The notes beneath the pieces are model-generated. The model had not been told where the DNA came from, searched no databases, and saw only the letters and a list, made by a program, of their open reading frames with translations. A stretch of 64,000 nucleotides of DNA, from positions 27,017,554 to 27,081,553 of the forward strand of contig NC_090282.1 of assembly GCF_037392515.1 (NCBI RefSeq). The letters run 5' to 3'. The position numbers and the translations under genes were made by a program. Of this stretch, positions 22,601-29,057 are shown in pieces (the first letter of the stretch is position 1; every line of letters begins with the position of its first letter). The stretch comes from Haliotis asinina (taxonomy: Eukaryota > Mollusca > Gastropoda > Lepetellida > Haliotidae).

Positions 22601-23942
22601 TCAGAACATGCAATAAAACATATGGATGACAACTTCCATATTCCTTCCCTTGATCACTTGCTTAATGAAGAGTGTGAAAATCCACAACCGTTGTGATTAC
22701 CAATAATACCACAACATTAAAAACACACCTTTTGTGATCAATCTTAAGCAATGTGCGGACAATGTCTGTGTGCTGATGTAATACAAGGATCTCAGAGTAA
22801 GGGTTGTGTGGCTGGTCATCCCTTATCTCCTCCACCTCAGCAGACTGAAACACATCCCAAAACATGAAAACCTTATCTGAACTACACAATATGAGCTGAC
22901 TGTAATGAACTGACAAAGTAACAGATAAGCATGCAGCATAATGTTTACTTCCTTAAATTGTGACCAATGAAGTTCCTGGTTAGAAATGGTCTTCAGCAAC
23001 CCATGCTTGTCGAAAGAGGCAAGTGAATGGGATCGGGCTGCCAAACCCACTGACATGGTTGACACGTCATCATATCCCGACTGCGTAGGTCAATACAGTA
23101 AGAATTCCACCTGTACCCCCACCCCAATCAAAAATCGAAATTACAACCTGAAATGCACACCTTACTTTAAACATACATTCAATATACTAGAGTGAGTAAG
23201 TTTAGTTTTACCCCTCACTCAACAATATTCCAGCCATATGGCAGTGGTCTGTAAATAATCGAGTCTGGACCATGCAAGTGATCAAAATTATGAGCATCGA
23301 TCTGTACAATTGAGAACTGATGACGCGTTAACGAAGTCAGCAAGCTTGACCACCCGATCCCGTTGGTCGCCTCTTATGGCAAGCATGGTCACCTATTATG
23401 GCAAGCTATTCTATCCCAGACCTTCACCAGTCTCAACAAACTAGAACAGATATAAAAAAAACAATCAATAAACTTATGTCAGTGTTGAAATATTACACTT
23501 GGGAAGGAGCAAATTTACTATGTAAAAGGAGCAGGGTATGGGCGGAACTCTTTCCGGCGGCTCTGACGGGGAGCAATCAAGACAAATTATCACATCATTC
23601 CTTACTTGGATCTGTTCACAATACATTCAAATTATTATAATGAATTACTGATCACACTGAGGATGTAGGTATGCTTTTGATGGCGTCCTGTTGCTCGTGT
23701 AAATCACATCACCACTTCCGGGGTCCTTACAACAGCAGACACGTGAGAGTTCAGTACCATACAATATAGATCTGCAGCCAGGTAAATGGGGGTGGGTCTG
23801 GATGCAGGAGTAGATCTGGGTAAGCCGGCTAGATCTAAATGTACACTGCTGCTCAAAACAGCAACATTTCCCTCACCTGCTTTTCATCAGGTTTTTCCTT
23901 TTCTTTAGGATGCGATGCCCACAGTCGCTGTAACACTGACAT
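10600..23942 (-). CDS. WDR41: WDR41 homologue, complete 14-exon coding model
   Basis: WD-repeat scaffold protein, known in vertebrates as the partner of C9orf72-SMCR8 that anchors the complex at lysosomes. Exons in transcript order: 23877-23942, 22729-22844, 21337-21385, 20493-20621, 19811-19873, 19134-19245, 17273-17335, 15036-15152, 13937-14091, 13379-13509, 12535-12666, 11764-11854, 11247-11315 and 10600-10674. All junction phases agree and the sum is 1368 bp, 455 codons plus stop; human WDR41 has about 459. Recognition comes from NPYSEILVLHQHTDIVR, CASAGDDGKVIIWD, GGGEHLSVW, SSEDGSIRLW and DHEGLVSCGTDGLVIVWK. Eight WD-like strands can be counted, consistent with an eight-bladed propeller. 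An in-frame upstream ATG at 24057-24059 exists. I chose the ATG at 23942 because it gives a vertebrate-like short N-terminus. Confidence 0.94.
10675..11246 (-). other. WDR41 intron 13
   Basis: A 572-bp intron containing a plus-oriented diverged SINE at 10920-11098. Confidence 0.7.
10920..11098 (+). mobile_element. diverged SINE copy
   Basis: Shows gcaactaacaagaggttg, cacgtcatcatatc, gatgctcatgatg, ttatagactgctg and gagtgcagtgttaaac. Confidence 0.72.
11247..11315 (-). CDS. WDR41: WDR41 exon 13
   Basis: 23 codons, TFVDFDHEGLVSCGTDG then LVIVWK, between acceptor tctgattgcag and donor gtgagg. It matches human MFLYFEDHGLVTC..D..IILWK. Confidence 0.95.
11316..11763 (-). other. WDR41 intron 12 with fold-back element
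   Basis: Contains an inverted repeat at about 11578-11682. Its left arm is acaggacaaattttatgg / ataaacttcttc and its right arm gaagttgatatccataac / atttgtcctgt. Related arms occur at 16633-16738. The rest is AT-rich. Confidence 0.7.
11764..11854 (-). CDS. WDR41: WDR41 exon 12
   Basis: A 91-bp exon completing a Ser codon and reading GEQLKQVNFAEHTLDVSLL then GECVAHSGSVQ. The end matches human LELIGDLIGHSSSVE. Donor gtaacc. Confidence 0.92.
11877..12125. mobile_element. truncated copy of TTA-target MITE
   Basis: Preceded by TTA, it starts ggccagaccaattatg. It shares the interior with the intact copy at 60037-60352, including ttttttcaaaaataagaa, cataaattgccaaaa and gagtatttagaaggaat. The matching far end is missing. 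Confidence 0.75.
12294..12520. repeat. compound fold-back element
   Basis: Outer arms atactaaactat... and atagtttagtat enclose tatttatgaaacgagtg and its inverse cactcgtttcataaat, which recurs as gactcgtttcataaata. The unit gaatggtatcggtatctaac is present twice. It can form two consecutive hairpins. Confidence 0.8.
12535..12666 (-). CDS. WDR41: WDR41 exon 11
   Basis: A 132-bp exon with WD strand AFLVTSSEDGSIRLWGR, then APASEDYDSAHDYLN and ending in FTGLS. Donor gtacca was chosen over an upstream gtctaa because only it keeps exon 12 open. Confidence 0.93.
12667..13378 (-). other. WDR41 intron 10
   Basis: A 712-bp intron. No repeat family or coding signal is recognised. Confidence 0.6.
13379..13509 (-). 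CDS. WDR41: WDR41 exon 10
   Basis: A 131-bp exon after acceptor ttgtccttgcag: RYLFAAMGSGFCMFDVSVG then KERVAVRKLAAHYSKILH. It aligns with human VFAAVGRGLYVYSL..K...A...AHDSNVLH. Donor gtcagt. Confidence 0.93.
13510..13936 (-). other. WDR41 intron 9
   Basis: A 427-bp AT-rich intron with no recognised element. Confidence 0.6.
13937..14091 (-). CDS. WDR41: WDR41 exon 9
   Basis: A 155-bp exon: ESCFASGSIDGTIILW, then TSQNFLPAKTF and ending SMFCVQE. It matches human SFVTGSHVGELIIWDALDW in position. Donor gtcaga. Confidence 0.94.
14545..14712 (-). mobile_element. tRNA-derived SINE, minus strand
   Basis: On the minus strand the head reads ggggtagtctagtggttaaa with an A-box, and cctgggttcgattccc with a B-box. 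Then come ttggcaaaatgtatg and the shared tail gatattgctggaatattgc. The only RNA-gene-like boxes here belong to this SINE. Confidence 0.87.
14715..14838 (+). mobile_element. tRNA-derived SINE 3' part, plus strand
   Basis: Shows catgtgggtacaatgtgtg, aagtccatttctggtatcc and gatattgctggaatatttc. It faces the neighbouring copy. Confidence 0.8.
15036..15152 (-). CDS. WDR41: WDR41 exon 8
   Basis: A 117-bp exon reading VVYSVVNPMTGGEPDDKEI then SLVKKLPSHREAIHSLIS. It aligns with human EWDILEVKRLLDHQDNILSL. Donor gtatga. Confidence 0.93.
15153..17272 (-). other. WDR41 intron 7, mostly one TIR element
   Basis: A 2.1-kb intron dominated by the element at 15797-17081. A short repeat at about 15598-15672 (catccagggtatggtgg, cctggacatatcgagg) resembles 25850-25912. 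Confidence 0.7.
15797..17081. mobile_element. 1.3-kb non-autonomous TIR element with CpG-rich core
   Basis: Ends are aaaggtcacatgcaac and gttgcatgtgaccttt, exact inverses. No transposase frame is present. The interior holds a CpG-rich block at about 15900-16080 with the palindrome ccccccagcgctgggggg-like at 15960 and gacgcatgcgcagtg, an NRF1-type site. A shorter copy lies at 38246-38760. A nested hairpin at 16638-16735 has arms tggataacgacttctttt and aaaagaagttgttatcca. Confidence 0.78.
17273..17335 (-). CDS. WDR41: WDR41 exon 7
   Basis: A 63-bp exon: DISLMIVVKTDHIVTAADK then QL, with donor gtgagg. It matches human GISALVEIPKNCVVAAVGKEL. Confidence 0.92.
17944..18350 (+). pseudogene. rearranged Tc1-like transposase fragment
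   Basis: The frame contains FQHDNARPLTARITRDFL, QNNVQVLDWPSRSPDLNPI and EHLWDELDRHVRQRD, typical of the DDE catalytic half of Tc1/mariner transposases. The 78-bp stretch 18001-18078 is a diverged duplicate of 18181-18258. It lies upstream of the middle segment and is joined to an N-terminal-type piece also present at 25770-25815. The element is incomplete and scrambled. Confidence 0.85.
18480..18927. mobile_element. truncated long-TIR element related to 46870-47495
   Basis: Shares, in inverted sense, tgacatggttaccac, tagctaatatttccg and tttgacctgcagtatata with the interior of the intact copy. The right end has aaggttacctgatgcc and ttacttagactg. The left terminus is missing. Confidence 0.75.
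19134..19245 (-). CDS. WDR41: WDR41 exon 6
   Basis: A 112-bp exon after acceptor tctgtattcag, before donor gtgagt: CLVMMGDGEIFCGGGEHLS then VWRHDGKLLHMVHRKDQE. It matches human CLTVLQRLDVWLSGGNDLCVW. Confidence 0.95.
19283..19335 (-). pseudogene. decoy copy of WDR41 exon 6 start
   Basis: The minus strand reads an acceptor ending atccag, then tgtctggtggtgattgag, gatggggagag and aacctgtctgtg. This mirrors the real exon's acceptor and first codons with the middle deleted. Codons CLVVIEDGERTCLC remain open. No good donor follows, so it is probably not used. Confidence 0.6.
19590..19785 (-). mobile_element. SINE copy, minus orientation
   Basis: Shows actcagtcatattccaat, cagtgatcaacagcatgag, catgtcaaccaagacagc and gggttactgaagacc, with a (TTTG)n run at the tail side in place of ACTC. 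Confidence 0.8.
19811..19873 (-). CDS. WDR41: WDR41 exon 5
   Basis: 21 codons, IWNIDTGTCQHIITEHNSS then VK, phase 0 at both ends. It completes the blade started in exon 4. Confidence 0.93.
19874..20492 (-). other. WDR41 intron 4
   Basis: A 619-bp AT-rich intron with nothing recognised. Confidence 0.6.
20493..20621 (-). CDS. WDR41: WDR41 exon 4
   Basis: 43 codons: IGRKLQVLSGHSHRITCML then LMPQRDFSDDWLLLTGSS and DKQIR. It matches human GEKLLELNGHTQKITAI..ILTASADRTVIVW. Donor gtcaga. Confidence 0.95.
20622..21336 (-). other. WDR41 intron 3
   Basis: Holds a plus-oriented SINE at 20655-20880. The rest is unremarkable. Confidence 0.65.
20655..20880 (+). mobile_element. SINE copy
   Basis: Shows accaatgcttgtcatgaa, cttgctgacttcgttgac, tgatgctcatgatgttgac and gcagtgtaaaactaagctc. 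Confidence 0.87.
21337..21385 (-). CDS. WDR41: WDR41 exon 3
   Basis: A 49-bp exon completing Arg, then CASAGDDGKVIIWDIQ, before donor gtgaga. It matches human RFASAGDDGIVVVWNAQ. Confidence 0.95.
21386..22728 (-). other. WDR41 intron 2 with hairpin
   Basis: A 1.3-kb intron. A near-perfect 78-nt hairpin sits at 22484-22561. No SINE is seen. Confidence 0.65.
22484..22561. repeat. near-perfect hairpin in WDR41 intron
   Basis: Arms aacccgatatcgcactgtag and ctacagtgcaatatcgggtt differ by one base. An inner arm pair, agaccatat and atatggtct, lies in the loop. It could be a short MITE or a pre-miRNA-like fold. Confidence 0.75.
22729..22844 (-). CDS. WDR41: WDR41 exon 2
   Basis: A 116-bp exon after acceptor gatgtgtttcag: SAEVEEIRDDQPHNPYSEI then LVLHQHTDIVRTLLKIDHK. 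It matches human EEQTQNPYTELLVLKAHHDIVRFL. Donor gtgtgt. Confidence 0.95.
22980..23100 (+). mobile_element. SINE 5' fragment
   Basis: Shows ggtcttcagcaacccatgc, ttgtcgaaagaggcaag, gacatggttgacacgtc. The 3' half is missing. Confidence 0.78.
23190..23425 (-). mobile_element. SINE copy, minus orientation
   Basis: Shows ttagttttacccctcactc, acaatattccagccatatg, aatcgagtctggaccatg, gaagtcagcaagcttgacc and cgcctcttatggcaagc. Confidence 0.87.
23877..23942 (-). CDS. WDR41: WDR41 exon 1 (start)
   Basis: 22 codons, MSVLQRLWASHPKEKEKP then DEKQ, with donor gtgagg in phase 0. It has the same length class as the 24-residue human start. The upstream in-frame ATG (24057-24059) would add 39 residues with no family counterpart. 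Confidence 0.87.
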
Positions 23943-24019
23943 ATTGATGCAGAGCAGGACTGTGGGTATATCAGCTGTCGGGAGCAGGCAGGGACCTTCG
24001 CGAGGTGTTTCCTTGTTTT

Positions 24020-24027
24020 TGACGTCA
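24020..24027. promoter_or_regulatory. consensus CRE (TGACGTCA) near WDR41 start
   Basis: A full palindromic CREB/ATF site 78 bp upstream of the chosen WDR41 start codon, in a locally CpG-richer stretch. The transcription start is not known, so it could be promoter or 5'UTR. Confidence 0.5.
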
Positions 24028-24439
24028 CAAACTAAAACGAGGCTAAGGAAATCCCCCACTTGGAGCGTGTAGCATCAAGAAAATTCAATCGCCCTGCTCA
24101 GAATATAGTTACATGAGGCTCCGACTGTTGGGCTGAATGAGCAGGAAAAAGGATTTTCAATACCTTTACTCCATGTCAACTAAAAGAATGGCATCCGTAT
24201 GTATGCAGTAGTAAAAGAACGGAAATGCCTGAAAATTAAGTGCAGCTGAAACACGCAGAATATGAATCAAAACATTGAGATATAGAGAATCTCTCCCATG
24301 TGTCTGTACTGACATCAATCATATCAACACGAGTTGATAAAGTTACCAATTTTTATTTTTACTTTTATAAACGAGTGTTGATATAACTGATAACAGTAGA
24401 CCCGAGGATGAGGTTCTAGTTATCATCAAAATTATTTTT

Positions 24440-24660
24440 CATTAGATTTCAATTAGGAGATAAACATCATGTGTTGGCCAATTTCCGGGTGTTATTGAGT
24501 ATTTGAATCACGGGAATACATTTGGAACTGATGATGTCACCCAGAAATTGGCGAACACATGATGTTTATCGACATTGTAAACATAAGAGTAAGCCAAAGG
24601 GGTTTTACTGTTTGCACTCGTTTGCATCATAAACATCTCGAGACTTCAACAACTCGAGCA
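24440..24660 (+). mobile_element. fold-back element, copy 1
   Basis: Arms aacatcatgtgttggccaat and attggcgaacacatgatgtt pair around a loop of about 60 bp containing cgggaatacatttggaac. Related copies lie at 29610-29820 (minus) and 49455-49905 (plus). Confidence 0.82.
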
Positions 24661-24687
24661 AGGCCTCTGTAAGTTTAAGATTGTTTC

Positions 24688-24735
24688 TGTAAACAATCGA
24701 GTCTGGACCAGACAATCCAGTGATCAACAGCATGA
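24688..24735 (-). mobile_element. SINE fragment
   Basis: Only aatcgagtctggaccag and ccagtgatcaacagcatgag remain. Confidence 0.65.
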
Positions 24736-25639
24736 GCAGGTTGCGGAGAAACATAGGGCCCGACGTCTTCACCCGTCATGATCATGACACAGATGTTAAC
24801 TCACAAACGATGATTCTTCAGCTTTAATCAATTATCACAAACTTAATTAATAACTTCATTTCTTGGGCCATGTGGAACTTGTGTTGATGACGTGGTGAAC
24901 ACAGATATAATTGCAAATTTATCGTCAGAGTTTCGGTACGATTTGTAAAAAAAATAAGGCAAATGTCATCTGAAGTTTCCTCAGAAAACAAAATGTGAAA
25001 TGTTGGACTTCCTCGCTGATGATATCTGTGTGAAATGTCGGGGGAAACATTCAGGCAAGAAGTAGGCATTCCCGTGACCTGCACCTGTGGCCCCCATGAC
25101 CTCCACCTGTGGCCCCTCCTTGCAGATCTGTTTCTGTACGAATCAGAATTTCTGCTCGAATTGACCCATCTTCGCTACAGGTTCCAGCTGTGATCACTGC
25201 TCCAACCATTTCAGGGCCCCAATGCTCGAAGCAAACCTAAATTTTTACTCAAATTTCAAACTGAGTTTGACAAAACGAAACAGCTGAATTGTAACTCAAC
25301 TGTAGTTTTAAAATAAAAGGCCGATAGAAATTTAATTAACCTATCCACCAAACTCAAATTGTCTACCTTGTTTGAGTTCACTATTGATTTGAGTTTATTG
25401 TACGTCGGCGATGCACTGCTGTTCTCGCTGTGGGTATACCATATACCCATTACAGAGAGTTTCTGACATCGTGCCTACCCTTCATTTGGACTCCTCGCGT
25501 CCACGAGCATTAAATACTTTGTTCAGTTGTATTCTTGTGATCTCAATACCCACCTAATAAATTTACATTGATTTTTTTTCATTGTCATTTTTTTAACAGT
25601 GGTCATTTTCTTTTCCTGTATTATCACCTGTGGAACAGG

Positions 25640-25815
25640 TTCGCCACAGCATCCTCCACAACATCGGTAGTGCCAGGACCCAGAAGAATTTCTGATCAGA
25701 CTGTGAGAAACCGCTTGCGTGAGGTTGGTATTCGTTCCAGACGACCTTTGCGAGGACACGTGTTTACATGTCGGCATCGGCAACAACACAGACAGTGGTG
25801 TCGCCAACATCTCCC
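25640..25815 (+). pseudogene. Tc1-like transposase N-terminal fragment
   Basis: The frame reads RISDQTVRNRLREVGI, then RSRRPLRGHVFTCRHRQQ and RQWCRQHLPW. This is the DNA-binding helix-turn-helix region of Tc1-like transposases. The catalytic half is absent here. Confidence 0.82.
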
Positions 25816-26435
25816 ATGGGGGGTAATAAAATTTTCGGGCCGAGCCGTAGATGCATCCAGGGTATAGTGGCGACTTATCGGAACGTATACCTGGAGATAT
25901 CGAGAATGTTCTTCACCTAACGTGGCACATATATAGGTGTGGAGTTGAATTGGTGCCTTTTTGGTAGTTTTGGAATTCTGAATGACATATTTTTGGCGTT
26001 TCCATGGCAAGTAGGTTGACTTATACTCAAATCGGTGTAGTGTTCTTTTCCAGAGCAGAACTTTTAAACCGTTCATTGTTTCTTCACCAGATTTCGTACA
26101 AGGTAGTTTTGGAATTCTGATTAAAATATTTTTGTATGTTTCTTTGGCAACAAGGTTGGCTTCAACTGATGCTGGTGGTATTGCCCCTCTGCTGTATACA
26201 CGGCAAAACATTTCACATAATCATAACTTGTAGACATTCATGATGGGCCCTTGTGGACGATATTGATGACTTCTTGTATGATACTATAATGTGGAATTCC
26301 AGAACTATCGCTTTGTCTTTCAAAACAGCAATAATAAACGCAACGTTTATACACAAAACGTTAAGATCATACAATTTGGGGTCAAGAAATGATTAACAGA
26401 AAAGATGTAATGGCAAATAGCCCTTGGTTTCTGGA

Positions 26436-26482
26436 AGTCCATGCCCCGATTTCTCGAAACAACAAAATGTGTTTCGAGAAAT
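26436..26482. repeat. perfect inverted repeat
   Basis: Arms ccccgatttctcgaaac and gtttcgagaaatcgggg are exact inverses around a spacer of about 10 bp. Confidence 0.85.
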
Positions 26483-28244
26483 CGGGGCCACATATATGTG
26501 CTGTTTGAAGACGAGCTGTCTGTTAAAACAACGTGAAAGTTGATCAAGAACATTACTGACTGGCGGAACACATGCATAACTCTACAGGGATTATAGGCGT
26601 GGTGAAATGAGACTAATGTCGTACTAAGGATTACATGTACTTCGCCCATGTCTACGTGCATGCCTGTGTAGGTGTGGCTGCTTGCACAAGCACAGGTAAA
26701 GCTGGTTGTATAGGGCCAGCTCACTGACACCCTGCCACGGTTATATCTACATTCTATATCCACACATGACTTGAAGCTTTTATTTTGCAGAAATCATACT
26801 ACCCAATTTCACATTGCCTTATATGAACACAACATTCTTTGTTATTACGCCAAACATTTTGTTCATTGAATTATATTTCTGTTCAACCCATGCATATCTC
26901 TATCCTGACATATACATGCAACGTTTTAAATATGGCCTTTTGTGCAATAAAGCATTGATTAAGCTGGTTGTATAGTGCCAGTTTACAGACATACCCTGCC
27001 ACAGTTATGCATGAATACCTAACTCAGACACGTAGTGACTCAGAGTTGACCAGTCCTTGTTGTACCCATTAATGCCGATGGTCAAACAGGGACCTTCAAG
27101 TAACATATTGTAACATTTTTGGTACGACACGACAGAGGATGGAACCCACGAATTTCCGTTCTCTGGACATATGCTTTTACCACACCACCATGGAGGATGC
27201 CTGTCGTGAAATAACCGACGCCTCCTGCACCCATCCATTCGAGATGTTGAAGACTGAACGTTGATTGATCACAGTAGATACTGATGCTACTGCCGACACT
27301 GCCGAAGACAAAGGTTGTTAGACAGCATGGGATAGCGTTGACCTTGTCAAAGGTTGGGACGAATCGACATATGGGTAGATGTTGGGTACAATGTTGGAGA
27401 ATCTAACTTGAGTGTCTTTTGGTAAATATCACCAGGGCTTGTGAAAGTTACAAATAGCCAAGGCATGCCAAGGATACATTTGATACCAGAAAACGTGGAC
27501 AAAGTCCTGTTTATCATAAACACTGAAGTTGAAAAGAAAATGTACAGGGTACTACCACAAGACTTGAATAGGAACAATGTTCCACCGTGAGATTATTTTT
27601 GAAGTTGTAGCACTGTAGGTCAAATGTCAGTGCATTGTTGAAAATCTACTGGCACAAACAGTATCTCCAGTGAAACAGTTATGGATGATAAAATGACATG
27701 CAAACTCAAGTCAGGCCACCCGAGCCCATTATTCACTTTTAAAGGCACCATCTTTAGTGGGTTATGAAATCTGTTAATGCCTTGTCCCCAATCTGTCAGG
27801 CTATGTCCAAAGTGCCTAGCCCCTTTTGTCCAGGTTGTCTCAACTTTCAGCCCCATTGATAACTAACTCTTTACTGCAGTTGTTGAAACCACCTTCTAAT
27901 GATACATATCAAACTAATGAAATGGGCCATCACCTCCAATCACAATATTCATGTAACCCAATTTATCAGCATGAATGTCTGGTGCACTGTTATAATGCTA
28001 GTCAATTATGCAATTGTTTATGCAGGAAAATTCACCTTGTGCAAGACAGAAACAATGAATGTATACCACTGGTATATACATAAAGGGCACAATACAGTGG
28101 ATGAAAGCATACCCTACAGTGCCCTATGAATATTCAGGTGGCCTACATAAATCAGTGTTTGAGATACATTGTAAAGAGTTTGATATGTAAACATTTTAAC
28201 AATCTTCAGTAATTTAACACAATAAATAAGTTTATTCCATAAAG

Positions 28245-28250
28245 TTTATT
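28245..28250 (-). terminator. poly(A) signal of cyclin B
   Basis: AATAAA on the minus strand, with a second hexamer 14 bp further on at 28231-28236. Confidence 0.65.
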
Positions 28251-28254
28251 TACA
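28247..28254 (-). promoter_or_regulatory. Pumilio-type element TGTAAATA
   Basis: Fits UGUANAUA exactly and overlaps the poly(A) hexamer. Confidence 0.5.
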
Positions 28255-28274
28255 AAATATACATGTCAATATGG

Positions 28275-28280
28275 ATAAAA
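28275..28280 (-). promoter_or_regulatory. cytoplasmic polyadenylation element TTTTAT, proximal
   Basis: Canonical CPEB site 25 nt upstream of the AATAAA hexamer, the spacing known to support cytoplasmic polyadenylation. Further TTTTAT copies lie at 28347-28352 and 28391-28396. Confidence 0.6.
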
Positions 28281-28346
28281 TCACAGACTTTAACCAAAGA
28301 CTAAAATTAAAGTCATGATTGAACATTTTCTAGTAATTGGCAGTGG

Positions 28347-28352
28347 ATAAAA
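28347..28352 (-). promoter_or_regulatory. TTTTAT element, middle
   Basis: Second CPE in the cyclin B 3'UTR, about 97 nt upstream of the hexamer. Confidence 0.5.
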
Positions 28353-28390
28353 TCAAGTACATGTGGCTTTGTAGTGTGACTTTACCTTGG

Positions 28391-28396
28391 ATAAAA
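28391..28396 (-). promoter_or_regulatory. TTTTAT element, distal
   Basis: Third CPE in the cyclin B 3'UTR. Confidence 0.45.
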
Positions 28397-28949
28397 ACGT
28401 TTTAGTGATAGAAGCAGAAAATTCTAGAGTTGTTCAAAATATGGACGATTTCAGCAGAGGAGTCATGAATCGGACTGCAGTTGCGACTAATCCAGGAAAC
28501 CTTTGCAAAAATAATTCAATTTGTGAACATTGTAAATGCTAAAAACTGTTACAAGTAAAAGTAATTCTACAGTGATTGTTCCTTTCCTAGTAAAACATGA
28601 AAATTATGTTGCAGTTCTTAGAACCTCATGATACAATAAGACATGTTAAAAGCAATTTATCTTAAACATTTTACTTCATAGAGATGGACAAATCAACTTA
28701 AAAGCATCATGATTAGTGCATGCATCAATTTTGCAAAGGATCTGAAACAAAAGAGCTGACAATTGACCGTCTTGTGTACATCCACAGCTGAAAGACATGG
28801 CAACATTTCCATAACCCAAAGGAATTCACAGAACCCTTTCACAGTGCCTTATAATCCACATTTCAATGTCCAAAGAATCTGTCAATTGATACATGATTAA
28901 AGTAGTCTTGTCCCTATGATCACAGCCCGCTTGAGGTACAGAGACAGTG

Positions 28950-29057
28950 TTAACTGGATGCAGCCGCTGCTGCCAATTCAAGAAGCGCTGGGCATTTCAA
29001 TTCTGCTGCTGTACTAATTTTCATGAACTTGGAACTTGAGTATTTCGTCCTCACAGC
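28950..29057 (-). CDS. CCNB: cyclin B exon 8 (last)
   Basis: [19 protein letters not shown] then [16 protein letters not shown] and TAA. It matches the KY.SSK...IS..P.L position of B cyclins. Confidence 0.94.
   Translation of the reverse strand, partial: AVRTKYSSSKFMKISTAAELKCPALLELAAAAASS

Larger units (their letters stand above)
22845..23876 (-). other. WDR41 intron 1 with two SINEs
   Basis: A 1.0-kb intron carrying a plus SINE fragment at 22980-23100 and a minus copy at 23190-23425, facing each other. Confidence 0.7.
24060..28215. other. intergenic DNA between WDR41 5' end and cyclin B 3' end
   Basis: 4.1 kb with no recognised gene. It contains a fold-back element at about 24440-24660, a SINE scrap at 24688-24735, a Tc1-like N-terminal fragment at 25640-25815 and a fold-back at 26436-26482. 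A doubled phrase (gctggttgtatag, then gccag) occurs at 26700 and 26961. The stretch 27240-28200 holds nothing I recognise. Confidence 0.6.
28216..28949 (-). other. cyclin B 3'UTR
   Basis: About 730 nt follow the stop before two AATAAA hexamers (28245-28250 and 28231-28236, minus strand). It carries three TTTTAT elements and one TGTAAATA element (separate entries), the usual signs of a translationally regulated maternal cyclin mRNA. Confidence 0.7.

Noticed and set aside
24057..24059. Upstream in-frame ATG as the WDR41 start
   Set aside because: It would add 39 residues with no counterpart in the family and lies just upstream of the likely promoter CRE.
25051..25240. Minus-strand open stretch with TCSEDGSIR, like a WD strand
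   Set aside because: Only nine residues resemble a WD repeat. There is no W-D end, no splice frame to WDR41, and it sits upstream of the WDR41 start. Kept as an unexplained open stretch.
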